A stretch of 64,000 nucleotides of DNA from Beduinella massiliensis (GCF_900199405.1 NZ_LT963430.1:2635605-2699604); one strand, 5' to 3'. Positions 46,069-60,001 are shown, counted from the stretch's first letter. Program-made: numbers and translations. The notes: generated by a model not told the origin, from the letters alone.

Positions 46069-46941
46069 TTGCTCGTCGCTTTTTACAGGCGCCATTGGCA
46101 GGCGCTATGTGCCGTATGGGCGCTGACGCTCGTCCTATTTCTTTACCTGCCATCCGGCGTAAAACCCGTGGATTCCACCAGCGTCTCACAGGAATCCGTG
46201 CGGCTGCCCGTCGTCATGTATCACGGGGTGCAGAAGGGGTCCAAGCATGTAGGCCCCTACGTCGTCTCCGTCGCACAGCTTGAGGCTGACTTCGCGGCCT
46301 ATCAGGCGGCAGGCTATGAAACGGTGGTCGTATCCGACCTGGTCGATTACGTGCGCTTTGGCACGAAGCTGCCGCCCAAACCCCTGATGATCACGTTTGA
46401 CGACGGTCAGCTCGCGGTGCTCGCCTACGCACTGCCGCTGCTAAAGCAGTACGGGCTTCGCGCCGTAGTCTCCGTCGTGGGAGCCTACGCCGACATGGCG
46501 GAGGCGCAGAGCGACCCCAACCCTCAATACGCCTACCTGACCTGGCAGGACATCCGCACGCTCGCCGATTCCGGATTTGTCGAAATTCAAAACCACTCGT
46601 ACGACATGCACGCGCTCTCCGCCCGCCGTGGCAGCGGCCGCAAGCAGGGCGAAACCGCAGCGCAATACGAAGCGGCCTTTCGGGGAGATCTGACGCGGAT
46701 GCAGGAGCAGCTCCTCAAACGCGCCGGGGTCACCGCTACCGCGTTCGCTTACCCCTTCGGCCTCATTTCCGAACAGGCGCCCGGGCTTCTTCGCGACATG
46801 GGCTTTGAAGCCGCCCTGTCCTGCGAGGAGCGCGTCAACCGCGTAACGCGCGATCCGGATACCCTCTATCATCTGGGACGTTTCAACCGTTCCGGTCTGG
46901 TTACGACGGACTCCTTCCTGCGCAAGCTCGCCACAGATTAG
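46069..46941 (+). CDS. Polysaccharide deacetylase (NodB-like)
   Basis: A 290-residue protein with an N-terminal membrane helix (about 8-28) and an extracellular NodB domain. MYHGVQKGSKHVGPYVVS, TFDDGQ (catalytic Asp pair), NHSYDMHAL (metal-binding His) and AFAYPFG are the sequential motifs. It would remove acetyl groups from peptidoglycan or another surface glycan. The start is TTG, supported by GGAGG 8 bases upstream; there is no in-frame ATG nearby. Divergent from the serine hydrolase gene with a 60-base gap and no promoter that I can define. Confidence 0.92.
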   Translation: MLVAFYRRHWQALCAVWALTLVLFLYLPSGVKPVDSTSVSQESVRLPVVMYHGVQKGSKHVGPYVVSVAQLEADFAAYQAAGYETVVVSDLVDYVRFGTKLPPKPLMITFDDGQLAVLAYALPLLKQYGLRAVVSVVGAYADMAEAQSDPNPQYAYLTWQDIRTLADSGFVEIQNHSYDMHALSARRGSGRKQGETAAQYEAAFRGDLTRMQEQLLKRAGVTATAFAYPFGLISEQAPGLLRDMGFEAALSCEERVNRVTRDPDTLYHLGRFNRSGLVTTDSFLRKLATD

Positions 46942-46949
46942 ACGAAATC

Positions 46950-46983
46950 GGGCGCACAATGTCTGCTGTGCGCCCAAAATTTT
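46950..46983. terminator. Bidirectional terminator
   Basis: Perfect stem GGGCGCACA/TGTGCGCCC with an 8-base loop, followed by AAAATTTT on both strands' sense. It serves the deacetylase and the convergent SppA-like gene. Confidence 0.8.
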
Positions 46984-47888
46984 CAGCGGGCAATCGCCAT
47001 GCGCCTCGGCATGCGCGAGATGGCCGCCAAGCGTCCCCGCAGATTCAGCGAAAGGCGGTTTTGCAGCCAGTCCAGCAGGTTCCCGTCCTCGCCCGCTTCG
47101 TCTCCGTCATCCTCCGCGCCCGGCGTATGGACGTCCGCCTTGGGATAGTCGACAAGCTTTATATCGTCGAGACCATACGTGTCGTACAGGTCGTCCAGCG
47201 CCTCCTCGTAGGAAAGCACCTCGTCGATCAGGCCGTACTGTCGGGCCATGCGCGACGTAAAAACCCGCCCGTCCGAAAATACGAGCACCTGCTCCTTCGT
47301 GAGACCTCGCGACGCGCAGATGATCTCCACGAAGATGTCGAACGATTCGTCCACCATGTCCTGCAGGAACGCGCGCTGCTCCTCCGTCAGCTCCGGCCAG
47401 CCGAAGTCCTTGTTTCTGCCCGATGTGACGGTGTATTCCTCAATTCCCAGCTTCTCGTAGAGCCCTGCCTCGCTCGTCAGCGAGACGATTACGCCGATAG
47501 AACCCAGCTCGCTCATGCGCGCGGCCGCGATCCTGTCCGCGGCCATCGCGACGTACATCCCGCCCGACATCGCACGCTGCGCCGCGAAGGCGTACACGGG
47601 CCTGCCCGTGTATTCCTTGTACTGCATCAGCTTGGTGTACAGCTCGTCCACCTCGTACATGCTGCCGCCCGGCGTGTTCAGATAGAGGAAGACCGCGCGA
47701 TTCGCCGGATCGTCGATCAAATCGTCGAGCGCGTCGAGCACGGCCGCGTGGTCGTAGTAGTAACTGTACTCCGAAATCGTATCGTCGATGACGATCTGCG
47801 CGACGTAAGGCGCCCGCTCCGCATGCGCGCTGCCAAAGCAGCACAGGGCGAGACAGCAGACTAGAATAAAGGCGATTTTCCTGTTCAT
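46983..47888 (-). CDS. SppA-like S49-family signal peptide peptidase/ClpP-fold protease
   Basis: A 301-residue exported protein. An N-terminal signal peptide (about 1-23, ending SAHAER) is followed by a ClpP/crotonase fold. FLYLNTPGGSMYEVDEL contains the oxyanion-hole region, RAMSGGMYVAMAADRIAAA the nucleophile Ser, and SGRNKDFG the catalytic Lys. SppA enzymes clear signal peptides or degrade envelope proteins. The domain is the short, one-repeat form seen in Bacillus. Together with GNAT and an O-antigen ligase-like protein it makes an unusual three-gene group. Confidence 0.9.
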   Translation of the reverse strand: MNRKIAFILVCCLALCCFGSAHAERAPYVAQIVIDDTISEYSYYYDHAAVLDALDDLIDDPANRAVFLYLNTPGGSMYEVDELYTKLMQYKEYTGRPVYAFAAQRAMSGGMYVAMAADRIAAARMSELGSIGVIVSLTSEAGLYEKLGIEEYTVTSGRNKDFGWPELTEEQRAFLQDMVDESFDIFVEIICASRGLTKEQVLVFSDGRVFTSRMARQYGLIDEVLSYEEALDDLYDTYGLDDIKLVDYPKADVHTPGAEDDGDEAGEDGNLLDWLQNRLSLNLRGRLAAISRMPRRMAIAR

Positions 47889-47891
47889 CCG

Positions 47892-48620
47892 TTAATGCTC
47901 CCTTTCTTTCACCATCCAGGTCACCACAGGCGCCGAAATCGTAAAACCAAGCTTTCCCTGCAGGCGAAGCGAGGCCTCGTTCCCCTCCACCACCTGACAG
48001 TACGGCCATTTTCCGGCATTCAGCGCCCGACAGATCGCGTCGCGCTCCAGCGCATAGGCGACGCCGCCCCTTCGATACGCGGGCAGCACCTCCAGCATGC
48101 CGATCGCCCCTTCATCGTGCTCCCCGATAAAGCCGGCGAGTTGGTCGTACCAAAAGGCGCCGGTCATCATCCCGGCGCGGATGCGCTCGTACACGTACTC
48201 CGTCCCGTCGAGGCTGTGATAATGCGAGGCTACGAATGCCGCGTGCCGCTCGTCCAGCGCTTGAAGCCTGCATTGCGCTGCTCCACCTTCTGCCGGGGGA
48301 AAGTTTGCTTGAAGGTAAGCGGCGTGATGATAGCGCAGCGTCCCTTGCAATCCCCTCCGCTGTGCCGCGCCAAGCGCGTGCATCTCGTGCACCACCAGGT
48401 TGCGTATCGCCATACCTTCAAGCAGACGCTCCGCCGCTTCCAGGCTCTCGGAGCAGAGCATGTGGACGTCCGCCTGCGCATTGTACACCAGAGCGCCCTG
48501 CGCATCCGCTCGAAGGGATACCGCCGTCCTGCGCCGCAGGCCTTCCAGCATGTCTATATACAGCGCCGGCTCCCGGGCGAGAAACGGCGCAAGTCCTTCC
48601 AATTTTTCCAAGTGGCTCAC
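47892..48620 (-). CDS. GNAT-family N-acetyltransferase
   Basis: A 242-residue protein with a C-terminal GNAT core (about 140-235): GAIGMLEVLPAYRRGGVAYALERDAI is the acetyl-CoA-binding motif A and LQGKLGFTISAPV motif B. The N-terminal 130 residues form another domain of the same general type. The start is a GTG overlapping the upstream stop (GTGA), so it is translationally coupled to the O-antigen ligase-like gene; a longer open frame further upstream overlaps that gene and has no ribosome site. Substrate unknown; 3 bases separate it from the SppA-like gene. Confidence 0.82.
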   Translation of the reverse strand: MSHLEKLEGLAPFLAREPALYIDMLEGLRRRTAVSLRADAQGALVYNAQADVHMLCSESLEAAERLLEGMAIRNLVVHEMHALGAAQRRGLQGTLRYHHAAYLQANFPPAEGGAAQCRLQALDERHAAFVASHYHSLDGTEYVYERIRAGMMTGAFWYDQLAGFIGEHDEGAIGMLEVLPAYRRGGVAYALERDAICRALNAGKWPYCQVVEGNEASLRLQGKLGFTISAPVVTWMVKEREH

Positions 48621-50122
48621 CCCATGAAAAAGAAGAACAGAAACGTTCGGTTGATGTGTATGGAGAGCGTCATCGCGCTGAGCATCAGCGCCACCCGCCC
48701 AAGCTGGGCCGCCAACGCGGTACTCCCTGTCAGTTGTACACCTGCGAGCGTGCTGCGTTTCATCGCCAGGGCGATCCACGCGATCAGGAACGCAAAGCCT
48801 ACGATGCCGAAGCTGTACAGCGCGTCCAACCAGCTGTTGTGCGTGTAATTTCGCTGCTTTACGTTCACCTGATAGGTCATCACCGCGTCCGGGCCCGCCC
48901 CCAGGGCCTTCTGCCAAGGCGCAAGCGCCGCAAAGTCATTCAGCTTCATACGCGCCAGGCCATACCTGCCGGAGGTAAGCTCATCCAAATCTCCGCTTGC
49001 GATGCGTTCAAAGGCTTCCCGAATGCGGGTCAGCAGCGCGTTTTGCTGAACGGGATTTGAGAGCGCCCCCATCTGCTTTTCGACATCCGCCACCCGCTCT
49101 TCCTCGCTGAGGAGCTCGCTGGCAGGCTTGGAAACCGACAAAAAGTCGATCCCATTGTCGCGTGCGTAGACGTAGTCCTCGTAGGTCAGCTTATACGCGT
49201 GCTCGTGCATGTCCTCCGTGATGATGCCGCGGGCGAAGTAGTCCATGCCCTTCAGGGATACGAAGCCCGAGAACAACGCGACGACCGCCAGAGCCACCGG
49301 CAGCGCGCGCCCGACTCGGATCAACACCCTGCGCATCCCCCTGCGCATGCGGATCAGCATGAAGAGGGAGGCAAGCGCAAAGCACAGCATGCCGGTCATC
49401 GAGAAGGTGGAAACCAACGCGCCGCCCATCACACCCAGGACAGCCATGTCCACCACGGACTGCTCCCAATCCAGCGCCATCCAGATCAAAATTGAAGCGC
49501 TGAGGAACGCCGCCATAAAATTCGGTTCAAACGTCCCCATAAAGCGGGCGTAACTGCTGGTGAAGTCCTCCAGCAGCAGCGTCACGAACCGCTGCTGCGT
49601 GAATCCGACCGCAATCGCCGCCAACGCACCATAGGTATAGGTTCGCAGCATGCCGCGCACGACCGAGGGCGCGTCCGCCCGCGCGCGCAGCACGATGCGC
49701 ACAAGCCAGAACAGCCCCATATTAAGGCCAAAGCTCAGCATCTCACCCGTCAATCCATGGGAAATGTAACCGACCGCACAGGCGACCGCGCCGAAAGCCG
49801 CAAGGGCAGCGTCGCTCTTTTGAATCCACAGGCGCTTGCGGAAAAAGGTGACGATCAGGCGCACGCCCAAGGCAAGCTGCATAACGCGCACGATCGACCC
49901 ACCCAAAGGGGCGAAGGGCATGACCTCGTCCATCCAAAAGAGGAAGACGTAGCCGTACAGCACCGCCGGCAGATCGCACAACGCGCAGATCGCGACGATG
50001 GCGGCGGCCGTAAGGTAGCTCACCGCGGCGTGCACCGGATAGCAGAGCGCTAAAACCGTCAGCATCGGAAGCAGCACGCGCTTCATCGAAAGCGCCGCCC
50101 TTACCTTTTTATATCCATCCAT
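48617..50122 (-). CDS. O-antigen ligase/polymerase-like membrane protein
   Basis: A 501-residue protein with about eleven membrane helices and a large extracellular loop (about 290-420). NYTHNSWLDALYSFGIVGFAFLIAW near the end is the O-antigen ligase signature; FSSYARFMGTFEPN-type sequence precedes it. Proteins of this kind join or polymerise surface sugars or teichoic-type polymers from undecaprenyl carriers. It is first in an operon with a GNAT and an SppA-like protease. No ribosome site better than GGAA was seen upstream of the chosen start. Confidence 0.85.
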   Translation of the reverse strand: MDGYKKVRAALSMKRVLLPMLTVLALCYPVHAAVSYLTAAAIVAICALCDLPAVLYGYVFLFWMDEVMPFAPLGGSIVRVMQLALGVRLIVTFFRKRLWIQKSDAALAAFGAVACAVGYISHGLTGEMLSFGLNMGLFWLVRIVLRARADAPSVVRGMLRTYTYGALAAIAVGFTQQRFVTLLLEDFTSSYARFMGTFEPNFMAAFLSASILIWMALDWEQSVVDMAVLGVMGGALVSTFSMTGMLCFALASLFMLIRMRRGMRRVLIRVGRALPVALAVVALFSGFVSLKGMDYFARGIITEDMHEHAYKLTYEDYVYARDNGIDFLSVSKPASELLSEEERVADVEKQMGALSNPVQQNALLTRIREAFERIASGDLDELTSGRYGLARMKLNDFAALAPWQKALGAGPDAVMTYQVNVKQRNYTHNSWLDALYSFGIVGFAFLIAWIALAMKRSTLAGVQLTGSTALAAQLGRVALMLSAMTLSIHINRTFLFFFFMG

Positions 50123-50210
50123 TCCTCTATTCCTCTCTTCCGCTGTTCTGCGATAAAGCCGTTTATTTTCACGGGATCACACAATGGCTTTATCTTACCA
50201 TCCCCGGTAT

Positions 50211-50241
50211 AAAAAATCAAGGAGCGGCTCATTGCCGCTCC
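50211..50241 (-). terminator. rpoD terminator
   Basis: Perfect stem GGAGCGGC/GCCGCTCC with a 5-base loop (50221-50241), followed on the minus strand by TTGATTTTTT. Confidence 0.9.
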
Positions 50242-50250
50242 CTGGTAGAT

Positions 50251-51339
50251 TCAGTCCAGAAAGTCGCGCAGCTTCTTGCTGCGGCTGGGATGTCGCAGCT
50301 TTCGCAGCGCCTTTCCTTCGATCTGACGGATGCGTTCGCGGGTCACGTTAAACTCGCGTCCAACCTCCTCCAGCGTGCGCGCGCGTCCGTCCTTGAGACC
50401 GAAGCGCAGCGCAAGCACCTCTTCTTCGCGCGGCGTCAACGTGTCTAAAACGCTGGAAAGCTGCTCGCGCAGCAGCGTGCGCGATACGGCTTCCTGAGGC
50501 GGCGGCGCGTCGTCGTCCGGAATAAAGTCACCCAAGTGGCTGTCGCCCTCGTCCCCAATCGGCGTCTCAAGGCTCACCGGCTCCTGCGAAGCGCGCATGA
50601 TCTCTTGAACCTTTTCCACCGGCATGCCCAGTTCAGCCGCCACCTCCTCGCTCGACGGCTCACGGCCCGTCGCGTTCAGCAGCCGATTGCTGGCCTTCTT
50701 CACCCGGTTGATCGCTTCGACCATATGAACCGGGATACGAATCGTGCGTCCCTGGTCTGCGATGGCACGGGTGATCGCCTGACGAATCCACCATGTCGCA
50801 TAGGTCGAGAACTTGAAACCCTTTGTGTAATCGAACTTTTCGGCAGCCTTAATCAAGCCGAGGTTGCCCTCCTGAATCAGATCGAGAAACTGCATGCTGC
50901 GGCACACGTACCGACGGGCGACGGACACTACCAGTCTGAGGTTCGCGTCGATCAGCTTTTGCTTGGCCAGGGCGCCTTCTTCGCCGCCCTCCAAAATCTT
51001 CGCGCCAAGCTCGCGCTCTTCCTCGCTCGTGAGCAGCGGCACCGCGCCGATCTCCTTTAAATAGAGCTTGACGGGATCGTCCACCGGCACGCCGGCCGCG
51101 GACAGGCTCGTCTCGAATACCTCGATCGAATCCTGCGTAAGCACGACCTCGTCCGTGCTGGTCTGCCCCTCGTCGACCACCGGTATGTGATTTGCCTCAA
51201 GCAATTCATACAGCTTATCGATTTCCGCAGCGTCGAATTCGCCCTTTTCGAGCTCGTCATTTATCTCTTTAACGGTCAGCTTCTCCTTGCGCTTTCCTGA
51301 TTCCACCAACTCGTTGATGACCTGCTCCTTGTCCGTCAT
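50251..51339 (-). CDS. rpoD: Primary sigma factor of RNA polymerase
   Basis: A 362-residue sigma-70 of the Firmicute SigA size. Region 1.1 lies at about 1-80; [34 protein letters not shown] begins region 2; [43 protein letters not shown] is the core of regions 2.1-2.4; region 4 ends the protein with [32 protein letters not shown]. The whole set of signature motifs is intact. In Bacillus and many Clostridia it follows dnaG; here no dnaG is next to it and the upstream gene is a flippase. Its promoter was not clearly resolved in the AT-rich 270-base gap. Confidence 0.98.
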   Translation of the reverse strand: MTDKEQVINELVESGKRKEKLTVKEINDELEKGEFDAAEIDKLYELLEANHIPVVDEGQTSTDEVVLTQDSIEVFETSLSAAGVPVDDPVKLYLKEIGAVPLLTSEEERELGAKILEGGEEGALAKQKLIDANLRLVVSVARRYVCRSMQFLDLIQEGNLGLIKAAEKFDYTKGFKFSTYATWWIRQAITRAIADQGRTIRIPVHMVEAINRVKKASNRLLNATGREPSSEEVAAELGMPVEKVQEIMRASQEPVSLETPIGDEGDSHLGDFIPDDDAPPPQEAVSRTLLREQLSSVLDTLTPREEEVLALRFGLKDGRARTLEEVGREFNVTRERIRQIEGKALRKLRHPSRSKKLRDFLD

Positions 51340-51532
51340 TACGTCACTTCCTCTTTCTCATCCGCCGGTCCCCGTCCCCACAGGGACACAGGGAATCTAT
51401 TCGCGGCCGCTTTCCGCGTCTTCATAAATTCTTTAAACTAGCCATTCGTTTTTCAACACGATTCGCGCTTTTTCCTGCCCTGAAAACAAAAAAATAAAAA
51501 TAAAACGATCCTTTAAGCCCTTTTTCGCGATC

Positions 51533-51549
51533 GCCCATAAAATATGGGC
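51533..51549 (-). terminator. Possible terminator of the flippase gene
   Basis: Perfect stem GCCCATA/TATGGGC with a 3-base loop, about 65 bases after the flippase stop. No U tract follows directly. The rest of the 51340-51614 gap is AT-rich with A/T runs (around 51490-51505) and no gene that I can see. Confidence 0.4.
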
Positions 51550-51614
51550 TGCGGCACGTTCAAATGCCCGATAGAATTTAACCGGCACGAAATATGTCCC
51601 CTACGGCTTTTCGC

Positions 51615-53000
51615 TCAGCGGCGCAGCTTTCCTTTCAGCGCGCTCCAAACGCTGGCGATAAGCGCGCGATTCGCCGCCAGGGCAGCACCGCCATTGATGA
51701 TAAGACTCGTTCCAATCGCCGCCCACCCCCAACGCATACAGGCCATTCCGCTTGCCGCGAAGAGAACGCTTTGCAGCACAGGAATAGCAAAACGAAGTGA
51801 AAAACGGGCTATCCTTCGGGCGATCCAGTAGCGAAGCCCGAACATAACCGTCGCTCCTACCAATTGTGCGACCGCAACGCCGGTCATTCCCCAGCTTGCT
51901 ATTAAAAAGTTCGACAAAAGAATCGTCGTCCCTGCTCCAATAAGCGATGTAATGAGGGAATATTGTGTTTTTCCCTGCATGCAAAAGCAGCCCTCTATGT
52001 TGTTTGCCATCGCCATCATCACGGCATAACCGACGAGCCAGAACGTGATTTCCTGCGACTGTGCGTAGGCCGTGGCGGCGATGATCCTGTAAAATGCGGC
52101 TAGGCAGGGTGCCATCACCATGAGCATCGCGGTAAAGACGCAAAACACCTGCGTGCTTTTTTCCGACAGGTATCCTCCAACTCGTTCTTCCTCCGTGCGG
52201 GAGCGCACGAATACTTCCTCCGTGAGCGCCATCGTGACGACGGAACCCAGGATCGTGACCAAATTGCTGAATTTATTGGAAAAAGCATAAAGCCCCGCCA
52301 TTTCAGCCCCCAGTTCCGTACGCACGAGCATCCTTCCAAAGCCGGAAATGAACCAGGCGGATATTTCCCCCGCAATAAGGGGAACGCAGTAGATTGCCAT
52401 TCGTTTGAACAGGTTCTTGGAAAAAGCCGCGCCGCGCGTCTTGCGGATAATTCGAAGACGTAATTCCACGGTCAGAAAAGAACACACGTTGCTCAGGATG
52501 GAGGCTGTAAAAAGCGCGTCCAAACCTCGGTTTAAGAAAAAGATCAGGAAAAAGTTGAGAGAGAGGTTCACGCTGGTCCCCAGTACGCTCGCGATGACGA
52601 ACGTGTTGTTCTCTTCAAGCCCACGCGCCATGTGCAGCCAGGTGTGCGCCATACCGAACGTGACGATCATCAGCACCTGTGCATGGATATAGGGAATCCT
52701 GAACACGCCCAGGAAGTGCAGAGAATAGAGCAGCAGCGCGCCCACAAGGCTCATGACGAGCGTAAAGCGAACCGTGATCGCCGCGGTATGTTCGCGCTCC
52801 GCTTCTGTCTTTCGCATAAGCATAAAGCGAAGCGCCCCGTTCCAGATGGTCATGTACAGAATGGGGACGATGATATTTTGCAGCGTCTGGGCAAAGTCGT
52901 AATCTCCCAGGTCGCCCGCTGCGATCTTAAAGGCGTACAGAGGAACCAGAAGCGTCGACAGGATTCTCGTGGACAAATTTCCCAGAAAATACAGGCCCAA
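51615..53000 (-). CDS. Polysaccharide flippase (Wzx/MurJ-type MVF family)
   Basis: A 461-residue protein with twelve to fourteen membrane helices of the oligosaccharide flippase family, opening with GLYFLGNLSTRILSTLLVPLYAFKIAAGDLGDYDFAQTL. It probably moves lipid-linked glycan across the membrane, in line with the O-antigen ligase-like gene downstream of rpoD. The start is not settled: the shown TTG has AAGGAGG 14 bases before it, but the open frame continues upstream through KKVKKEGLSHR to an ATA (53034-53036) that stands 7 bases after AAAGGAGGAGG. No ATG is present in that frame. A non-standard start or a sequence error is possible. Confidence 0.85.
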   Translation of the reverse strand: MGLYFLGNLSTRILSTLLVPLYAFKIAAGDLGDYDFAQTLQNIIVPILYMTIWNGALRFMLMRKTEAEREHTAAITVRFTLVMSLVGALLLYSLHFLGVFRIPYIHAQVLMIVTFGMAHTWLHMARGLEENNTFVIASVLGTSVNLSLNFFLIFFLNRGLDALFTASILSNVCSFLTVELRLRIIRKTRGAAFSKNLFKRMAIYCVPLIAGEISAWFISGFGRMLVRTELGAEMAGLYAFSNKFSNLVTILGSVVTMALTEEVFVRSRTEEERVGGYLSEKSTQVFCVFTAMLMVMAPCLAAFYRIIAATAYAQSQEITFWLVGYAVMMAMANNIEGCFCMQGKTQYSLITSLIGAGTTILLSNFLIASWGMTGVAVAQLVGATVMFGLRYWIARRIARFSLRFAIPVLQSVLFAASGMACMRWGWAAIGTSLIINGGAALAANRALIASVWSALKGKLRR

Positions 53001-53065
53001 CCGATGGGACAGGCCCTCCTTTTTTACCTTCTTTATCGTGCTCCTCCTCCTTTACGAAACGATTG

Positions 53066-53095
53066 AAAAGCCCGCCGCACGAGTGTGCGGCGGGC
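53066..53095 (-). terminator. Terminator after the PrsA-like gene
   Basis: Perfect 11-base stem GCCCGCCGCAC/GTGCGGCGGGC with a 4-base loop (53070-53095), then TTTTC on the minus strand. It lies only about 30 bases before the flippase coding start, so the flippase is either read through or has an unusual leader. Confidence 0.88.
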
Positions 53096-53109
53096 CGCGC
53101 CGGCCGGTT

Positions 53110-54498
53110 TTACTTGCTTTCGAGCAGTTTCTTATTCTTCGTAACCTTCGAAGCCTTTGTCCATTCGTCCAGCTTCGCCGTATACGTATCGTTCTGCTTC
53201 TGGCTAAGCAGACTCTCCCGGATCGTCTCCGCCACCTCTTCAAAGGCTACAGGTCCGGAAGGAATGTCCGTCGTGTACTGGAGAATGTGATAACCGTAGC
53301 TGGACTCTACCAGATCCGAAACGTCGCCAACGTTTTCCAACGCCATCGCCGCGTTCTGGAAGCTGGTTACGTACGTCGTCAGGCCTTCGCAGACCGGGTA
53401 TCCCGTCGTCTTATAGGGCTCCTGCGTCATGCCCGCATCGTCGTTGTAGGTCTCGATCAGAGAATCGAAGTCCTCGCCGGCCTTGGCCTTTTCGAGCGCC
53501 TCGTTCGCCTTATCCTGAATCGCCGCATAAGCTTCCGTCTTCAGCGCATCCAGCTTGGCCTGCGCGTCGGCCGTCTCTGCCTGATTTAGGGCAATCTGCT
53601 CCTCCAGGGTCGTAACGCTCGCCTCAATCTCGCCCGGAGTTGCGGTGTTCTCCGATCCCTCCGCAGGGTTCTTAAGCTCGTCCAGCTGGGTCTGCAAGCT
53701 CGTGAGCGCCGTCGTGTTCGTGTTGATCGTGGTCTGCAAAGAATTGATCTCGCTGGCCTTTTCGCTGTCCAGCTTGATCAGAATCTGTTTGATACCGCGA
53801 TAGCCCTCCGGCACGAAATACAGCGTCGTGCCGTTTGACACGTAGCTGGCGTAAAGCGTGGGCGTCGCCTCAAGCGTCGTCTGCTGCGAGGCCAGCTGTG
53901 CCTCGTACTCGGCCTTCGCTTCTTCCTCCGTCACCTCGACGCCCTCGATCGCGAAGTTATATACTTTTTCAGAGATCATCTGCTTTTTGAGCGCATCGGC
54001 AAAATCGGCTTCTTTAATGCCATCTTCCGCCATGCGCGCAGCAATGGCTTCTGTCAACGCCTCGCCCTCAAGCTCGGTGTCCGCAAAGTAAAGGCTCTTG
54101 TAGCCTTCTATATAGGATTCCATGTTGCTGGCCACGTCTTCGTCGAGCTGTTTTTGTTCTTCCTCGCTCAGCACGTCCAGTCCTTCGGCAGCCGCCTTCT
54201 GCATGATGACTTCCTGGGTGATCAGGTTTTCGATCGCCTGCGCACGTGCCGCCGCGATGTACTGACTGTTGGTGACGTCATACTGCATTCCATAATACAC
54301 TTCATACATCATCTGTGTATTGTAAAGGATGTTGTCGGCCTGTTCGAGCCATTCGCCCTTTGTAATCTTCGTATTGCCAACCTGTGCAACAGTCTGCTGG
54401 GCATCCAGCACCGGATCGGTCGCAATCAGGTTACAGCCCGCCAACATCAGCAAAGCCATCAGCATCGCCGTGAGTTTCAGCCACTTGTTCATCGTCAT
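53110..54498 (-). CDS. PrsA-like lipoprotein peptidyl-prolyl isomerase with coiled-coil insertion
   Basis: A 462-residue exported lipoprotein. Lipobox LLMLAGC, lipidated Cys22. An N-terminal SurA-type chaperone region (about 30-200) is followed by a parvulin domain split in two: strand IKQILIKLD (about 236-244) and the rest (about 330-410, with GEDFDSLIETYNDDAG and ESSYGYHIL). Between them an insertion of about 85 residues is rich in heptad-like Leu/Thr/Gln and Asp/Glu and should form a coiled coil. The first parvulin histidine is replaced (IKQILI in place of the usual HIL); His404 is present. It helps fold secreted proteins. The start at MTMNKWLKL is chosen from the AAGGA site. Confidence 0.88.
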   Translation of the reverse strand: MTMNKWLKLTAMLMALLMLAGCNLIATDPVLDAQQTVAQVGNTKITKGEWLEQADNILYNTQMMYEVYYGMQYDVTNSQYIAAARAQAIENLITQEVIMQKAAAEGLDVLSEEEQKQLDEDVASNMESYIEGYKSLYFADTELEGEALTEAIAARMAEDGIKEADFADALKKQMISEKVYNFAIEGVEVTEEEAKAEYEAQLASQQTTLEATPTLYASYVSNGTTLYFVPEGYRGIKQILIKLDSEKASEINSLQTTINTNTTALTSLQTQLDELKNPAEGSENTATPGEIEASVTTLEEQIALNQAETADAQAKLDALKTEAYAAIQDKANEALEKAKAGEDFDSLIETYNDDAGMTQEPYKTTGYPVCEGLTTYVTSFQNAAMALENVGDVSDLVESSYGYHILQYTTDIPSGPVAFEEVAETIRESLLSQKQNDTYTAKLDEWTKASKVTKNKKLLESK

Positions 54499-54537
54499 TC
54501 TCTTCCTTTCGAAGTGCGCATAAACATTCTGCTCTCT

Positions 54538-54566
54538 ATTATATACAAGATGCGATAAAGACGCAA
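54538..54566 (-). promoter_or_regulatory. Promoter of the PrsA-like gene
   Basis: Minus-strand -10 TATAAT (54538-54543), 17-base spacer, -35 TTGCGT (54561-54566), about 40 bases before the start codon. Confidence 0.75.
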
Positions 54567-54654
54567 GCCTTGATTTTATGGAATCTTTCTGTACGCCGAA
54601 CGACCGTCCCCGCGCTGCGCCGCTCCATTCGCGCCGCGAACTTCCCACAACGAC

Positions 54655-54684
54655 AAAAAAGAGAGCCACTTTCGACTCTCTTTT
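54655..54684 (-). terminator. rRNA operon terminator
   Basis: AAAAGAGAG pairs with CTCTCTTTT around a loop, followed by TTTTTT on the minus strand, about 10 bases after the 5S 3' end. Confidence 0.8.
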
Positions 54685-54694
54685 CTGAATGGAA

Positions 54695-54810
54695 TCCGGC
54701 AGCGACCTACTCTCCCGGGCCGTCACCAGCCAAGTACCATCGGCGCATAAGGGCTTAACTTCTGTGTTCGGTATGGGAACAGGTGGATCCCCTTCGCCAT
54801 TGCCACCGGA
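54695..54810 (-). rRNA. rrf: 5S ribosomal RNA
   Basis: About 116 bases. On the minus strand it begins TCCGGTGGCAATGGCGAAGG and contains CCGAACACAGAAGTTAAGC, the conserved loop sequence of 5S rRNA, ending in a 3' strand that pairs with the 5' end. The ends are approximate to a few bases. Confidence 0.95.
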
Positions 54811-54962
54811 AATCTCTCAAGGTCTTCGTACCTTGAAAACTGCACACCCAGCCTTCCAACATCCTGCGCTCTTCAACCAATCTCGCTTTTCCGTACTCTC
54901 GTACGCTCTTTTACGTTGGCCTCTTCTAAGTTTCTCTCACAGCTCTTTCCAGCCGCTTCTTA

Positions 54963-59747
<4,785 letters not shown>

Positions 59748-59928
59748 AATCCTTTATCTTCTCTTGGTGTTCCGGTTTGCACCGGCTCACAAAAGATTCA
59801 AAACTCTTCTCAGAATCAACTGTCTTTTCCTTGCGTTTGCGTTTCTTTTCTCTATTCTGTATCGTTTTCAAGGATCGTTCCCGCCGTTTTGAGCGCACAA
59901 AACGTGCTCTCTCGCGGCGACGTTGATT

Positions 59929-59957
59929 AGTATACCATGCGGAATCGATTCTGTCAA
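59929..59957 (-). promoter_or_regulatory. rRNA operon promoter
   Basis: Minus-strand -35 TTGACA (59952-59957), exactly 17-base spacer and -10 TATACT (59929-59934), giving a leader of about 180 bases before the 16S start. The rest of the 59748-60001 gap is leader and the 45 bases after mnmA. Confidence 0.92.
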
Positions 59958-60001
59958 CCGCTATTTCACAAAAAAATCGATATTTTGCACCGTCCTTTCA
60001 A

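Noticed and set aside
48621-48917. Upstream extension of the GNAT protein
   Set aside because: Overlaps the O-antigen ligase-like gene with no ribosome site; the GTG overlapping its stop is the likely start.
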